Origin: Oscarella lobularis
Taxonomy: Eukaryota > Porifera > Homoscleromorpha > Homosclerophorida > Oscarellidae
Length of the DNA: 64,000 nucleotides
Direction of reading: 5' to 3'
NCBI RefSeq assembly: GCF_947507565.1
Contig: NC_089178.1
Coordinates: forward strand, 1 to 64,000
The notes beneath the pieces were generated by a model. That model was not told the DNA's origin. It searched no databases and worked only from the letters and a program-made list of their open reading frames with translations. The number at the start of each line of letters is the position of its first letter. Position 1 is the first letter of the stretch. This document shows positions 1 through 11,600 of this stretch, in pieces. Both the position numbers and the translations under genes were made by a program.

Positions 1-549
1 ATTCTATTCTCTCTGCACAGGTGGAACAGGCATTACACCGCGTAATTGGAGGCACAGATGGTTTGTTCTCAAAGAATCAAACTTATATTACTACAAAACG
101 GCTTTTGTAAGTTTTCAAAAAAAAAAACGAATCATTGATCAACGATAGATTTATTATTTGTTTTCAGGACATGGCTGCTCTAGGGGTTATTCAATTGACT
201 GGTTACAAAATAGAAGCAACACCGGAAGTGAAGAAGCCTCTGTAATTATTTTCATGATTACACCTCCCATTCGATGATTCCATTGTGTGTGTGTGTAGAG
301 CCTTCAAAGCGGTGAAAGACGGCTCTAAGACATTCTACTATTACGCCGAGAAAAAGGCGGACATGGCCAGGTTTGGTTATTTACAGCATGCGTGAAGAAT
401 CTATGGTCTATCTTGAGTGCAGATGGATTGACAAAATGACAATTGCCGCCGCCGCCGCTTCTCAAAACGTCGATACCGTAGCGACGGTTGAAGAAGAAGA
501 AAAAAATGATGATGATGAAGAAGAAGGCAAAGCCGACGCCGAACCGTAG
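1..549 (+). CDS. PH-domain protein, 3' end only (CNK/IPCEF1-like PH domain)
   Basis: Partial gene whose 5' part lies before the window. Four exons can be spliced with GT-AG introns: about 21-106, 168-241, 299-370 and 423-549. The joined product reads as most of a pleckstrin-homology domain: an early NWRRHRWFVLK segment, a YYYK strand, a central LGVIQLTGYKI strand, AFKAV, then FYYYAEKKADMARWIDKM, which carries the invariant Trp of the last helix. The helix is followed by a short acidic tail and a TAG stop. PH domains bind phosphoinositides or protein partners at membranes. The closest families I can recall are connector-enhancer-of-KSR and IPCEF1 PH domains, but many PH proteins look similar, so the family is uncertain. 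The PH fold is clear; the full protein cannot be judged from this end. Confidence 0.75.
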
Positions 550-568
550 ACTAGTCTAGAGCTTGGGC

Positions 569-1515
569 ATGCAGTGCTGTGCTGTGCACGGAAAGAAAAG
601 AAAGGATGTACGGGCGTTCGTAAGATCGCGCAAGATGCTCGCCAGTCCAGAGAAGGAAAGCGTCGAATCGACGGGCCAAGCAGCCCCAAAACGGCCAAAG
701 CGGATCGCGTACGATCCGCAGGATCTTCCCGAGTATTTGAACGTCTACTATAAGCGTCTTTTTCCATACGGTCTATTCTATCGCTGGCTTTCGTATGGAA
801 ACGGTATTCGTCGCCGTCTCAGAGCTCATTACGCACCATTTCGAACGATTTTTTAGTCGAAAAGAGCTATTTCTATCGACGAGAATTCTCTTTTGCCTTG
901 AAAGACGACATTTACGTGCGCTATCAATCATTTCGCGATCAAGCCGAAATGGAACGCGAAATTCAAAAACGATGTCCTCACAAAATCGACATCGGAGCCG
1001 TTTTTAGCCACACGGTGACCGTCTTTTATTAAAAATTTAAATTAATTAATTAATTAATTAATTAATTAATTGAGTACAGCCTAAAGATCACAAAGGAATC
1101 AATCCGGCCGCTTTTCAAGCTCAACAGAAAGAACTTGTTTTTGATATAGATATGACCGATTATGACGAAGTGAGAACATGTTGCAGGTTAGGAAAGATTA
1201 GGGGGGGTCGAATTTCTCAATCTCAATACTCTTTTTTGAATGACACAGTGGGGCAGCTATCTGTGAAAAATGTTGGCCATTTATGACGTTAGCCATAAAA
1301 ATTATTAATCGAGCACTAAGAGGTTTGCCACCAAAAGAATATTTATTTATTTAATGATTTATCTATAGACGATTTTGGGTTTGAGCATTTATTGTGGGTC
1401 TATAGCGGTCGTCGTGGCGTTCACTGTTGGGTGGCTGACGAACAAGCGAGAAAACTGAGCCAATCAGGACGATCTTCTATAGCTGAATATCTCAGTGTCA
1501 TCAAGGTACAACTGT

Positions 1516-1546
<31 letters not shown>

Positions 1547-2647
1547 TATTATGCTACGTAGGGTGGAGAGAATCAAGTGAAAAAAGTGAATTTCTTTGGA
1601 AATCTTCATCCTTCTTTGGAGTTTGTTATTATATATTATTATTATTATATATTGGGTTAGGGTTCTACTGCATGCATGCGTGTAGGAGGGCATATCGTGT
1701 GATTGAGAAGCACTTTGCAAGTCTCGCTTTGAATGATCAAGATATTCTAGGAAATGAAGAGTGTTGGTCCAAAGTCTTAGCATTGGTTCCAGATTCGGGT
1801 ACTTATAGTCACAATACACTTGTGAGGTCTACATGTGTCTCTTTGTTAGGCGTCCAAGATGAACTGGCCAAATTATGGAAGAAAGAACGACATCATTCCT
1901 CCAGTGACCGATGGTCAGAACTTCAGGGTCACGTGGAAAGGGAATCCAATGGCGGCAAGGTATTCTTCTTCTCAATAGAATGCATTGTAGTCTTCTCCTC
2001 CACTACAGTACTAAACTTAATTAAAACTAGGCAAAACTGATCAATTGTATAAAAGAGATCATGTTTCAATATGTTTATCCTCGTTTGGATGTCAATGTGA
2101 GCAAAGGAGTCAATCACTTACTCAAGAGTCCTTTTTGTGTGCATCCTAAAACGGGTTAGTACTTCTACTGAAAAGGAGATGCTTGATTGTACAGCTCATT
2201 TCAGGTCGAGTATGTGTACCTATTGATATTGAACAAGTCGATTACTTTAATCCTTTTGACGTTCCTCTCGTCAGGTAATCAATACCCAATACCTGTTCTA
2301 GTATCGTAAGAGTATTCTCTTCTTTAGTGATTTGTGCACTGAACTAGAAACGTGTGGCGGTGGCGACGGCATTATTGGATCGAATGAAGAACGAACGAAG
2401 AAGGCGATGGCAGGTAAATACGTCAATAAGTCACGTGCTAATATGACGTCAATTCAATTCTTAGATTGGCGGCAAACTTCCCTTCGGAAATATGTGGACG
2501 TGTTTGAGAAATTTTTGCAGCCAATGGAAGGTAAATGGCTAAAGATAAAGAGAGAGACTTCTGTTGCTGAAGGTAAACGGGTTTTTTGAGTTGGAAATGA
2601 TACTAATGACTATGTGTTGTGTAGAGTCGACATCGATGGAGTGGTAG
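569..2647 (+). CDS. PRIM1: DNA primase small (catalytic) subunit
   Basis: Catalytic subunit of the DNA polymerase alpha-primase complex, which makes RNA primers for replication in the nucleus. About ten short exons splice into a near full-length product. Visible hallmarks are [38 protein letters not shown], the catalytic aspartates in [11 protein letters not shown], the zinc-binding cysteines in [25 protein letters not shown], and [19 protein letters not shown]. All align in order with human PRIM1. The start chosen at 569 gives an N-terminal extension of about 50 residues, rich in Lys/Arg and containing KRPKR, absent from the human protein; an in-frame ATG at 635 would shorten it by about 22 residues. 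The start lies only 19 bases after the preceding stop codon. The last exon is tiny and ends at TAG 2645-2647. An intron near 1040-1070 carries a pure TTAA repeat. Confidence 0.95.
1040..1070. repeat. (TTAA)n tetranucleotide tract in PRIM1 intron
   Basis: Seven to eight AATT/TTAA units. Similar short AATTAATT runs occur in introns or gaps at about 3523-3547, 4401-4424, 25903-25916, 34173-34190, 54993-55005 and 62279-62290, and TTTA/ATAA runs at 1514-1547 and 52661-52690. This is a recurrent intronic word in this genome. Confidence 0.8.
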
Positions 2648-2778
2648 AGACATGAAAAACAATTCATTTTTTTCTTGTCTTAGCATGTAAATTGTTTTTT
2701 TTCGACGATTTAAAAATTCGCGCATGCTCTGCGAATCCGCGTGGCGCGTGGAGACCGAACCCGGATCTGAACCTTCAA

Positions 2779-3769
2779 ATGGACCGTTTGGACGTCTTCA
2801 AGGAGCCTCGGGGATTCCTCAAGATACTCGAATTCGTAATAGATCTCATACATCTCAAATGGAGGCCGTAATCGATTGTCCTCTAGGTGTTCGCAATCGC
2901 AGCTTTTGCAACGCTGACGTCATACCATTCGAGTGGACGCGTCGAACGCGACTATTCGATCTCGATTAGAAACTTTTCCGAGAACGGCACGAACGTCTAC
3001 AACTTTGTGATCGGCTACGACTTTGGCGACGACGATCTCTACTTCGAAAGCGAACAAGGCGGCGGCGGAAATCGAATTTTCGTCGTTCGCGGTCGACATC
3101 GAGCCCATGCCAATTTCTTCTTATTTGTCGGTATATTTGCCTTTCTCGCTTCCATTTTCGTCGTCGCTTGCTACGTCTTCGTCGAGGAAAAACTCGCCGC
3201 TCAATCGAAACAACGCAGAGATCTCTTTTTCAAAATTGTACATACACGTCTTCATACTCTTACTACATAATTTATTGATTGTGTTTTTGTATAGGACTTT
3301 GGCTTGACAATTCTTATTGCTTTCTTCTGGTTTGTTGCCGGCTGTGTTTGGGCAGCTGCAGCCAATAGTCTTCCCGGCGTCGTTGATAAAGGATTTGCTG
3401 ATTTTATTGCGTCAGAAGCGTCATCGTGTCAGTCGAGACCACCTTTTGAAAGCGTTGTCTGTCTCAGCACAAAACCAACGTATGGTGGAGTCATTGTTGC
3501 AGTTGTAAGTAATTAATTAAGTGTGCAATTAATTAATTAATTAATTAGGGAGGACAATGTTTTCTGTTTATGTTTAGATTTTGGCTTATCTCAACTTTTT
3601 TCTCTGGGCTGGTAACTCTTGGTTTGCCTTCAAAGAAATACGAGATGCTCAAGAGGTAGCAACGGCGACAACACCAGCAACTATGCCCTCGCATCCCACA
3701 GCAGGAAAAAGTGAATCACAACCTCATTCTCATGATGATGATGATGATGACGAGTCACGGCCTATATGA
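2779..3769 (+). CDS. Synaptophysin/synaptoporin-family MARVEL membrane protein (copy 1)
   Basis: Four-pass vesicle membrane protein of the synaptophysin family (synaptophysin, synaptoporin, pantophysin), associated with secretory or endosomal vesicles. Four exons (2779-2835, 2887-3237, 3295-3504, 3578-3769) join in phase into about 269 residues. It starts MDRLDVFKEPRGFLKILEF, then TM1 (FAIAAFATL), a lumenal loop with Asn-glycosylation sequons (NFS, NGT), TM2 (FFLFVGIFAFLASIFVV), TM3 (LTILIAFFWFVAGCVWAAAA), a loop with two cysteines, and TM4 with LNFFLWAGNSWFAFKE, a signature of the family. The tail is hydrophilic with a His/Asp-rich run (HDDDDDDE). It lacks the long Tyr/Gly-rich tail of vertebrate synaptophysin. 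A second family member lies at 38972-39947 on the other strand with similar exon organisation. Confidence 0.9.
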
Positions 3770-3832
3770 AGAAAGGGATCGCGAATATGGCCGCCATAGA
3801 GACTGATCAGGGTTATTGTTTCATCGTCACCT

Positions 3833-3873
3833 TCTTCTTCTTCTTCTTCTTCTTCTTCTTCTTTTTCTTCTTT
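3833..3873 (+). repeat. Polypyrimidine CTT/TTC microsatellite
   Basis: Nearly pure CTT triplet run between copy 1 of the synaptophysin-family gene and the LMBR1-family gene, presumably in 3' untranslated or intergenic sequence. It is translatable as a poly-Phe open frame, which is not a gene. Confidence 0.8.
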
Positions 3874-4047
3874 GATTATCAGTTTGCGTTTGTCTCCACT
3901 GTGCACCCTTACAACAGCTTTACAAAGTACCCAAGTACATTACAAAGACTACATTACAATAGCCCGTTAGCGCACGCTAGGCCAATCGGTGACGACGACG
4001 ACGTCGACGACGTTACGACGGCATGTTTCGACTGGACAGCCTGTAAT

Positions 4048-6360
4048 ATGACGACGACGACGACGACGACGGAGTCGAACAGTTGGCAGAAGCCGTTCTA
4101 CGATACGATCAGAGAATCGATCGTGAGCGAGCGCCGAATCGACGCCACGCACAAAACTCGCCCGTTCCTTCGTTCGTTCGTTTAGATTTCCCTTCTCTTG
4201 GCAATCGCATTGAACGCACTTTCCTACACCATTGTTCGTACGTATAAGCGAAAGCAAAGAGAGGAAGAAGTGAGCGGAGGATTCACCGGTTAGAGTTGAA
4301 ATATGAAGAAGATGGAAGCCCCGACGATTTTTTTCTTTTAGGCAGCGACGGCGCTTTTGCCTATCGACTATCGTAACTATCTCAAATTAAATAATTTTAA
4401 TTTAATTTAATTAATTAATTAATTTAGAGTTTCCTTGTCGACGTTCACTTTGTCCATTTCAATTGGAGCAACGATTCTTTTGCCTCTATCAATTGCTAGT
4501 CACCAAATATTGGCTCTCTTTCCTCGAAGTTATTACGTTCAGTGGCTCAATGCGTCATTGATACAAAGTACGGATCAAGACAATGAAAAAATTGACAACG
4601 GACATTCTTCTTTTTTTAGGTCTGTGGAATCAAGTGTTTGTCTGTTCAAACCTGTGTCTATTCTTCCTTATGCCATTTGCATATTTTTTCTCCGAAGCGG
4701 AAGGTTTTCCCGGTCATAAAAAGGTGAATTAAAGACAAAACACTCTTCTACTTCTCTTCTACTTCTCTTCTACTACTCCGGCAGGGTGTCATGTCTCGCG
4801 TCTACGAAGCTCTTGTCGTCTTGGCATTGCTTGGAATTCTTGCTGCTATTCTCATTCAAGTTGGACTGGCAATATTTCACGACAAAAGCTCACTTCTCAT
4901 TCCTTGTACGTGGAATCGTGTGTTTCAGGTGAATGTGTGTGTGAGTCTGTCGATACAGGGAACAGCTGGCCTCAGATCTTTGAATTTCTCTATTCTTGCA
5001 TTTCGGCACTAGGCGTTCTTATGTCACTTTGTGAGTGCGCTCTAGACTGACACAGGTGATTCTTACTGGTTTTTTTTTGGTTTAGTGTGCACTCCTTTTG
5101 GATTTTCGAAAATCTTCAGTGCAGTCGGTAGCTTGATAGCAAAGCCAAGCGTAAATCCTTCTCTTCTTAGAGCGCATTGATAGTTTGTTTCATTTTTTTT
5201 TCTAGTTTTTGAGAGATATTGAGGGTGAAATCTACGCTCTCACTTTAGAAAAAGACAGTCTTTATCAAAAGTTGCAAAGCAAAAGCCCTCTGGTAAAAAA
5301 CGGCGATTTACTAGGCTTGAGAAAGCGACTATCACAAGCGAAAGACGACAAAAAGCAACTGGGTTCATATGATGGAGCGCCGAGTCGCGTTAGGGTTAGG
5401 GGGTTTGATTTGATTTTTTGCATAGAAAAACAAAGAGACGCCTCTCCGTGGCAAAAGAATCTTCTCTACCCTCTCGCTATGCTACTATTGATTGCTCTAA
5501 TGGTACAACGACGAATGACAGTATTAAGTGTCCTATTGAACGAATGACTTTCCTCCTCCCCCCTCCCCGGACACGCGCAGGTGATTTCCATGATATTGGT
5601 ACTAATCAACATCTTTCGTCTTTTGACGATGCAAGATTCTCTGCCAGCGTCCGCCAAAGTAGGAGCCCCTACTAGGGTCTCAGTTGGATATGGATTAAAT
5701 GATTAATTAATAGAGCGGTGACAGCGGTTTCTTTGGCCAAGCGTCTAGCTCGAGTGTCATGAGCACGGCTGGTGCTCTAATAGAAGTCGTCGTTGTAGTG
5801 TATCCTCTCCATTCTCTAATGAGAGCTAATAATATTGTGTGGTGATGATTCCCTAACCAATGTACCTGATCTTAGCTATGCAACCGTCTGTTCTTTTTGC
5901 GGTCTTTACTCTGTGCCATTCTTTCGAAAACTTAGGCCAAAGAAGGAGATGACACCCATTTACAAGGTCGACATCATTTTCATTCAATTTCTACTCATCA
6001 CATTTTTCTTAGATTATTGCCAACTGCATCGTTCTTCTTATCCTCAGCTCAGCTCTGCCAATTCTAGCAAGAACACTCGGTAATTTATATGTACCTCATG
6101 AATACGGCCGTATCATCTCGTGTCTCTAATTAGGTTTAACACGATTTGATCTCCTTGGACGATATGGCAGTTTTGCTTGGCTTGGCAATGTTTGGATCGT
6201 TCTCGGTTATAATCTTCTCTTCGAAGTATTCACCGCCACAATATTGATGCAAAAGGTGACGACGTCTCTCGTTCAAGAAGCGTCGTCACGTCTCGTACTT
6301 GCCTGGTCTGCCGTTCGCCAAATGCGAGCTCCAGTCAGTCCTTCGACTAGTCGTCGCTAG
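4048..6360 (+). CDS. LMBR1/LMBR1L-family multi-pass membrane protein
   Basis: Multi-pass plasma or endosomal membrane protein of the limb-region-1/lipocalin-receptor family (LMBR1, LMBR1L). The start at 4048 gives a short N-terminus (an initial Met, seven Thr, then ESNSWQKPFYDTIRESIV), followed by TM1 LLLAIALNALSYTIV and YKRKQREEE. Later blocks match human LMBR1L in order: LSTFTLSISIGATILLPLSI, SYYVQWLNASLI, LWNQVFVCSNLCLFLLMPFA, a cytoplasmic coiled segment with FLRDIEGEIYALTLEKDSLY, WQKNLLYPLAMLLLIAL, and TRFDLLGRYGSFAWLGN. The conserved RFDLLGxxGxFxWLGN block near the C-terminus is diagnostic. The product ends VSPSTSRR with TAG at 6358-6360. About a dozen short introns are present. Which vertebrate paralogue is the orthologue cannot be decided here; the duplication is probably vertebrate-specific. 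Confidence 0.92.
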
Positions 6361-6535
6361 CTAATCTTTATCATACTAAACAGTACTATATAGTATCAGC
6401 TTATATGATCTTATAACGCTGTGCGTCTGATAACGGATCGCGACGAACATCAATTTAAAAATGCATTCAATTTCTTGGTGTCATGTCCGGGAAACGACAT
6501 ACTGGGATTTACAGTTCATAACGACGACCGAACAC

Positions 6536-8618
6536 ATGGCAACGGGCGACATCGCCTCCTTATTAGCTCCCTCGAACCCTGTCGTCGCCGTTATTCAGGC
6601 ATTCGAAAAAGAACACGGTCGAATTGTTCAGTACGTAAAGAAAAAAGGCGATCGTCGCGGCCAATACTCGAAAACGTGCGATTTCTCTTATTTCACACTC
6701 GTTTTCTCCCTCGAAACGACTCTCTATCAGGCCCTTTTCACTGTTCGACTTGTGGAATAACTTTAGCGATCGTCTACCAGTGCACTATCTTCGTCGAAAG
6801 CTCGTCGAAACGGGCGAAGAATTTCTCGAGGAAAAAGTAGCTAGAGTACTGTAGAGTCGGAGTCGATTGGCTGGCTCTAGCCTCTTGCTTAGGAGACGAA
6901 ACTCGCTCACGATCACTTTGTTCGATATCGTCAACTAATCGAACGAAATGCTTCGGCGTCTGGTACAGAAGAAAAAGATTTTTTCGCCGTTTTTTTTCCC
7001 GACCAAGGACCTAATGACGATTCGACGACACTTTTGACCGTAATAGAAAATGAGATACACGTCGTTTGGACGCAGCGGCGGCATTCTTCTCTTCTACTCT
7101 AGATACGAGCCATTTATGGCGAATGTGTCGCCAAATACGAAATGCTTCTGACGGAAGATCCGAGATTAGAGGTAAAAAAACAGAACGTCATCTTTTTTTG
7201 TCGCCGTAATAATATAAAATGTAGGCCAATTCGACACTAGTGAGCGTTGCTGCTATTCTGGAGAGATTGAAGGACACAATTGAAGTGGCTGCTAGCAAGG
7301 AAAAATATTGTTGGCTTCTTTATAACGGTCTGTGAACATGTACGTACATAAACGTCGTTCTATCCTTCATATTAATTTCTCTAGGAACTATTTACACGTA
7401 CACAATGTGTCGAACGATGATGAAATATGGTCATTCAGCCAAAGTTAGTTTTGGACGATACAATGACGACGTCTTCTTTGTCTATTCTCCTCCTTTCTTT
7501 TTATTTGAGGTTCTCGAGTATTTGCTATGGGCCGCCGTTGCTATGGAATCAAGCGTTGCCCTCCTATGCGTCAAATATCTCACTTGGCGCGTCACACTTT
7601 ACGTTGCCGTTTGTCAAGCATATTATGACGTCAATTGTGGCTCACAAGCAGAAGCAAGAAAACGCGACGACAATTAAATATTAATGTCGTCATATTTCTC
7701 TAGTTGTACGCCCGCCGATGTCTGAGCAAAGTCAACGAATTGGCGCAGTTGGAGCACATGAGTTCCGATCAGGCGACAGCTGCATCAGAAAAAGCGTTCA
7801 AGTCGGCGGCAAAAAGAGTGCGCTTTGATTAAGATAAATTGATGCTTAATTAACTCTCAATATAGCTTGGAATCATGATCTTTAAACGATCCGTTTTCGA
7901 AATGAGAAAGAAACCCAAAGGCGTATTTCGACCCAAAACAAAAGCCATCTATAAAGAAGCAGTCCAAGTTAGATAATACATTATATAAGTAGATGATAAT
8001 AAGAGCGAACGGACGGACTGTAGCTTCCGTGGCCTCGTACCCAATCGGAACGATACGTATCGTCTCTGTTTGACTGCAAACCGGACATGCTGATGGCAAT
8101 CAACGAGGCTCTTGCCGAACCACAAAGACGAACGCTCTTGACTTCGCCACCTTTTCCTAAAGTCGATCCTGAGTTTGACTACGATTCAGTCCATGACGTT
8201 TATGGAGAACTCTTTTTTGCCGGCTCCGAATTGTCGATGACGGCGTTGGGTCACAATCCCAATGTGCACACGCCGTGGCCAGGTAACGTTGGCTCCGAAT
8301 CGGCATTCACCTATACCAAAGAAGGCAAGCGAACGAGCGATCAATTCATCTAGCTTTTAATTCTATCTATTTGTAGATGAGGTTCCTCTCGCCTTTGTTA
8401 TACAATTTGTGAAAACGCTGTACAACTACGAGCAATGGGACTCTTTCTTTTCTTTGGCTGAGCCAACACTACAAGCCTTACAGGTTTGCTTTCTCTCTTT
8501 GCAACGCCTTGAACAATTCTATTATTGTCTTGTAGGAATCCCAAGAGGAGAGGCACTTGTCTGGAATGAAGGCCATAGAGCTGTTGCTCGTCGTTGAAAA
8601 TGCACGCTCTGGCGCTAT

Positions 8619-8657
<39 letters not shown>

Positions 8658-11600
8658 AAAGTCGCATGGGCGAAAGAAGAATTCTGTTCACGATGCATTA
8701 CTCACAGACGACTTTGTGAGTATGCACGGATTAGACGCCGCCACCGCCACCGCCGCCGCCGCCGCCGCCGCTAATCTTGCTCCTCCACCGCCGCCACAAC
8801 CGCCAGCAGGAAAATCGACGACGACGGCGGTGAAAGACGACGAAGAGGCAGCAGGTAGAGACCGTTTTTTGAAATGCCTTCTTATATTGTGTCGATTCAC
8901 TCAGCAGCTACGAAGACACCACTAGACGAACTGCTCAAATTGGGAAACACAATCCTGTCTTGCACGACCAATCCCTATGCGGTAAAAGCAGAGTAGAAAC
9001 TGTACTGTAAATTAACATTCATCATCATCATCATCTAGATACCCGTTCGTCTTCACGAACTTGATCTTTTCACCGATTCCGTCCTTTATCTGTGGAGTCG
9101 TTGTCGTCCCGTCTTCCAACGTCTAACGACGTCCGATACCGATACGGTGTTGACGATTCTTCACGTTGACGATTCGCCACGATGGATTCAGCTTCTCGCT
9201 TCCATCTACGCTTCTCTCACGTGGCTTGGCATGGCAACGATCGATTTGCCACTCTACGTCGAAGTCACCATGAAATTGGCTCTCGTCTTAGAGGGAATTG
9301 CTGGATTTTCGACAAATTCGGCTCTCGCTCGCGCCTATCGTCCCATCGGATTGTCCGTCATTCGTATGCTCACTCGTTCGCCCGATTTTTCCGCACAATA
9401 TTCCTACATCGATCGAGCGAGCGAAGAAGCGACGTCCGACGCCGCATCGCGTTTATCCATATTTCAACAAATTGAAAGAATACTCGCCAATGGTCTAAGC
9501 GGAATTAAATCAGCTCGCGACGTCGCTCAGCACGGAAAAATCTACGCAGAGACGTACTTGAATTATTTCAAAGCCAATCCCGTCTCCGCTAGCGAAGACG
9601 TCGACGGCCCGTCATCGCCGGCGGCGAGTGGCGTCGTACAACTTGCCGATATGGCATGTCGGCACGCTGAATTCATCTTTGTTCTCGATCGAATTCGCAT
9701 TCGCGTTGCGATGTTGTCGAGTAATAAAAGTAATCAGGCTGATTGTGAAAGGGCTTTGGTCAAAGAATGCGGAAAAGATGTTCTTGCTGCGGCTTTGATG
9801 TCCATGCAACTTGGCCTTTTGACACGTGGGCCAAACCGAGGGGAAAAGTCCATTTCCTTTTTTAAGGTTCTCGATTTATATAACGCCGCCGCCGCGTCTC
9901 ACTTGTGGATGAATCATCTCTTTAGGACTCGCTTGAATTGATTAAAAAAGGCGAATTGCTCGAACGACGTTTTGCATCTTGTTTATGCGTCGCTTCCAAG
10001 TTTGACGACGTCAATCTTGATGCTCGTCGCGTCGCTCCGCCCGAACCGCTCGTTGTCTATCAGACGGATACAATGATCGTTTTACGACCGGCACCCTATC
10101 AGCCACAGAGTGGAGAGAAAGTGAGCGAACGGGCAGAACAAATGTCTTAAACTTTTATCTATCTCCTTCTCTTTTTTGCAGGTGACTTGGTATCGGCTAT
10201 TCGGTCGTGAAGCGACAGGTCCCAATGCCAAAGTTCGACTAAATGACTACCATTTATCCGGTCTTGGTGGCGAGGTAAGATAAAAGAGAGAGACGACGCT
10301 TGACGTCGTGTGTATACTTGTCGTCTTCAGATCTCTGCATCTTCCAACGATCCCTTGATTTATGTAAAGGGACTTGAATCGGGCGTCAAGTACTTGTTCG
10401 CCTTGGCGGCGTACAACGAATGTGGGAAGCTAATCGGAAAGTCAATCGGAAGTTCAACAAAGCCTATTCTAGCAGCCTATCCCATTCCTATTTTGACAAT
10501 CTGGGGATATCTGGCCCAGGTACGAATACGTCAGCGCGATCGCGTGCAAGATATGGGATGGATTTTTTAGGCTGCTTATCAAGCTGGCGTGCTTGACGTT
10601 TCTAAACAGGCTGCAAAGGTTTTGTGGAATCACTTCGTAGAAGCCCAGCGAAAAAGGATCCACGACGACGTAGACGACGTTGTTTTGAACGAATACAGGT
10701 GCGATTACGAAAAGTTTGACAACGTGACGTATAACCACGGTTCTCTATAGACTCAATCAAAAAAGTATGGCAGTTGCATTGAGCCACACGCTCCGACAAT
10801 TGGTTCAATGCATTTTCATCTTGACTGACGTTTCCATTCGAGAGGGTCGCTTATTTTGCGATCAGTTGTGCGTGCGAGGTCCACTCCATCCCAATCACGT
10901 AAGAAAAAGAGGGGGCGGAAACAATTTAATTAATTCCCTATATATGTACTGTAGATGGCTCGCATAAGAGAGTGCGAACGCATGTTGGTCGCTCTTCAAC
11001 TGTGCGGAGAGTTGAACGATGCTCATCTTTGTCTTCAAGTTGTCGTCCAATGTTACGGTCTTTTAGCTCCAATTCTACACTACAAGGTCGCCGCTTTACC
11101 AGCCCTTCAGGTACGGAGCCGAACACCGACGGCTTTCTGTCTAGATCTCCTATTCTCTTATAGGTTTTGACGAGATGTCATTCTGTTCTTCAAGAGTTTC
11201 CTTCGGCTATTCGAAACGCTCGTCGAATTGGATACAGTGGCGGCGACGCTCTCCAACACGTCGCTGCCGTCATTACGCACTACATTGGAAACGTACGTGA
11301 ATTCGCGTCGCGATTGTGCATGGTCGTCGTCGCTAATCCGCTCGATCTCTAGGTTTTGCGTTCGTGGTTGCAAAGAAGCTCGGCCCTCTCAGTCATGGAA
11401 AGTGGCAAGCGTCTGCTCAACGTCGATCCAACGTCTCAACATGGCCCCGTTACACTACCAAGCATGACTCCGTCACTGATGGCCATGAAAGAGCAAACCC
11501 GTGGTGCCGGCGGCGGCAGAAAAGGAGGTATTGCTACAACAGCTCGCAAACGATCATCGCGGGTTGGAAGTCAACAAGTGAGAGGAGGCAACGTCAAGAC

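Noticed and set aside
3766-4185. 139-codon open frame containing a poly-Phe run
   Set aside because: Arises from a CTT microsatellite joined to the LMBR1 5' region in another frame; no protein features.
5388-5402. Telomere-like ttagggttaggg in an LMBR1-family intron
   Set aside because: Only two units; chance occurrence, not an interstitial telomere array.
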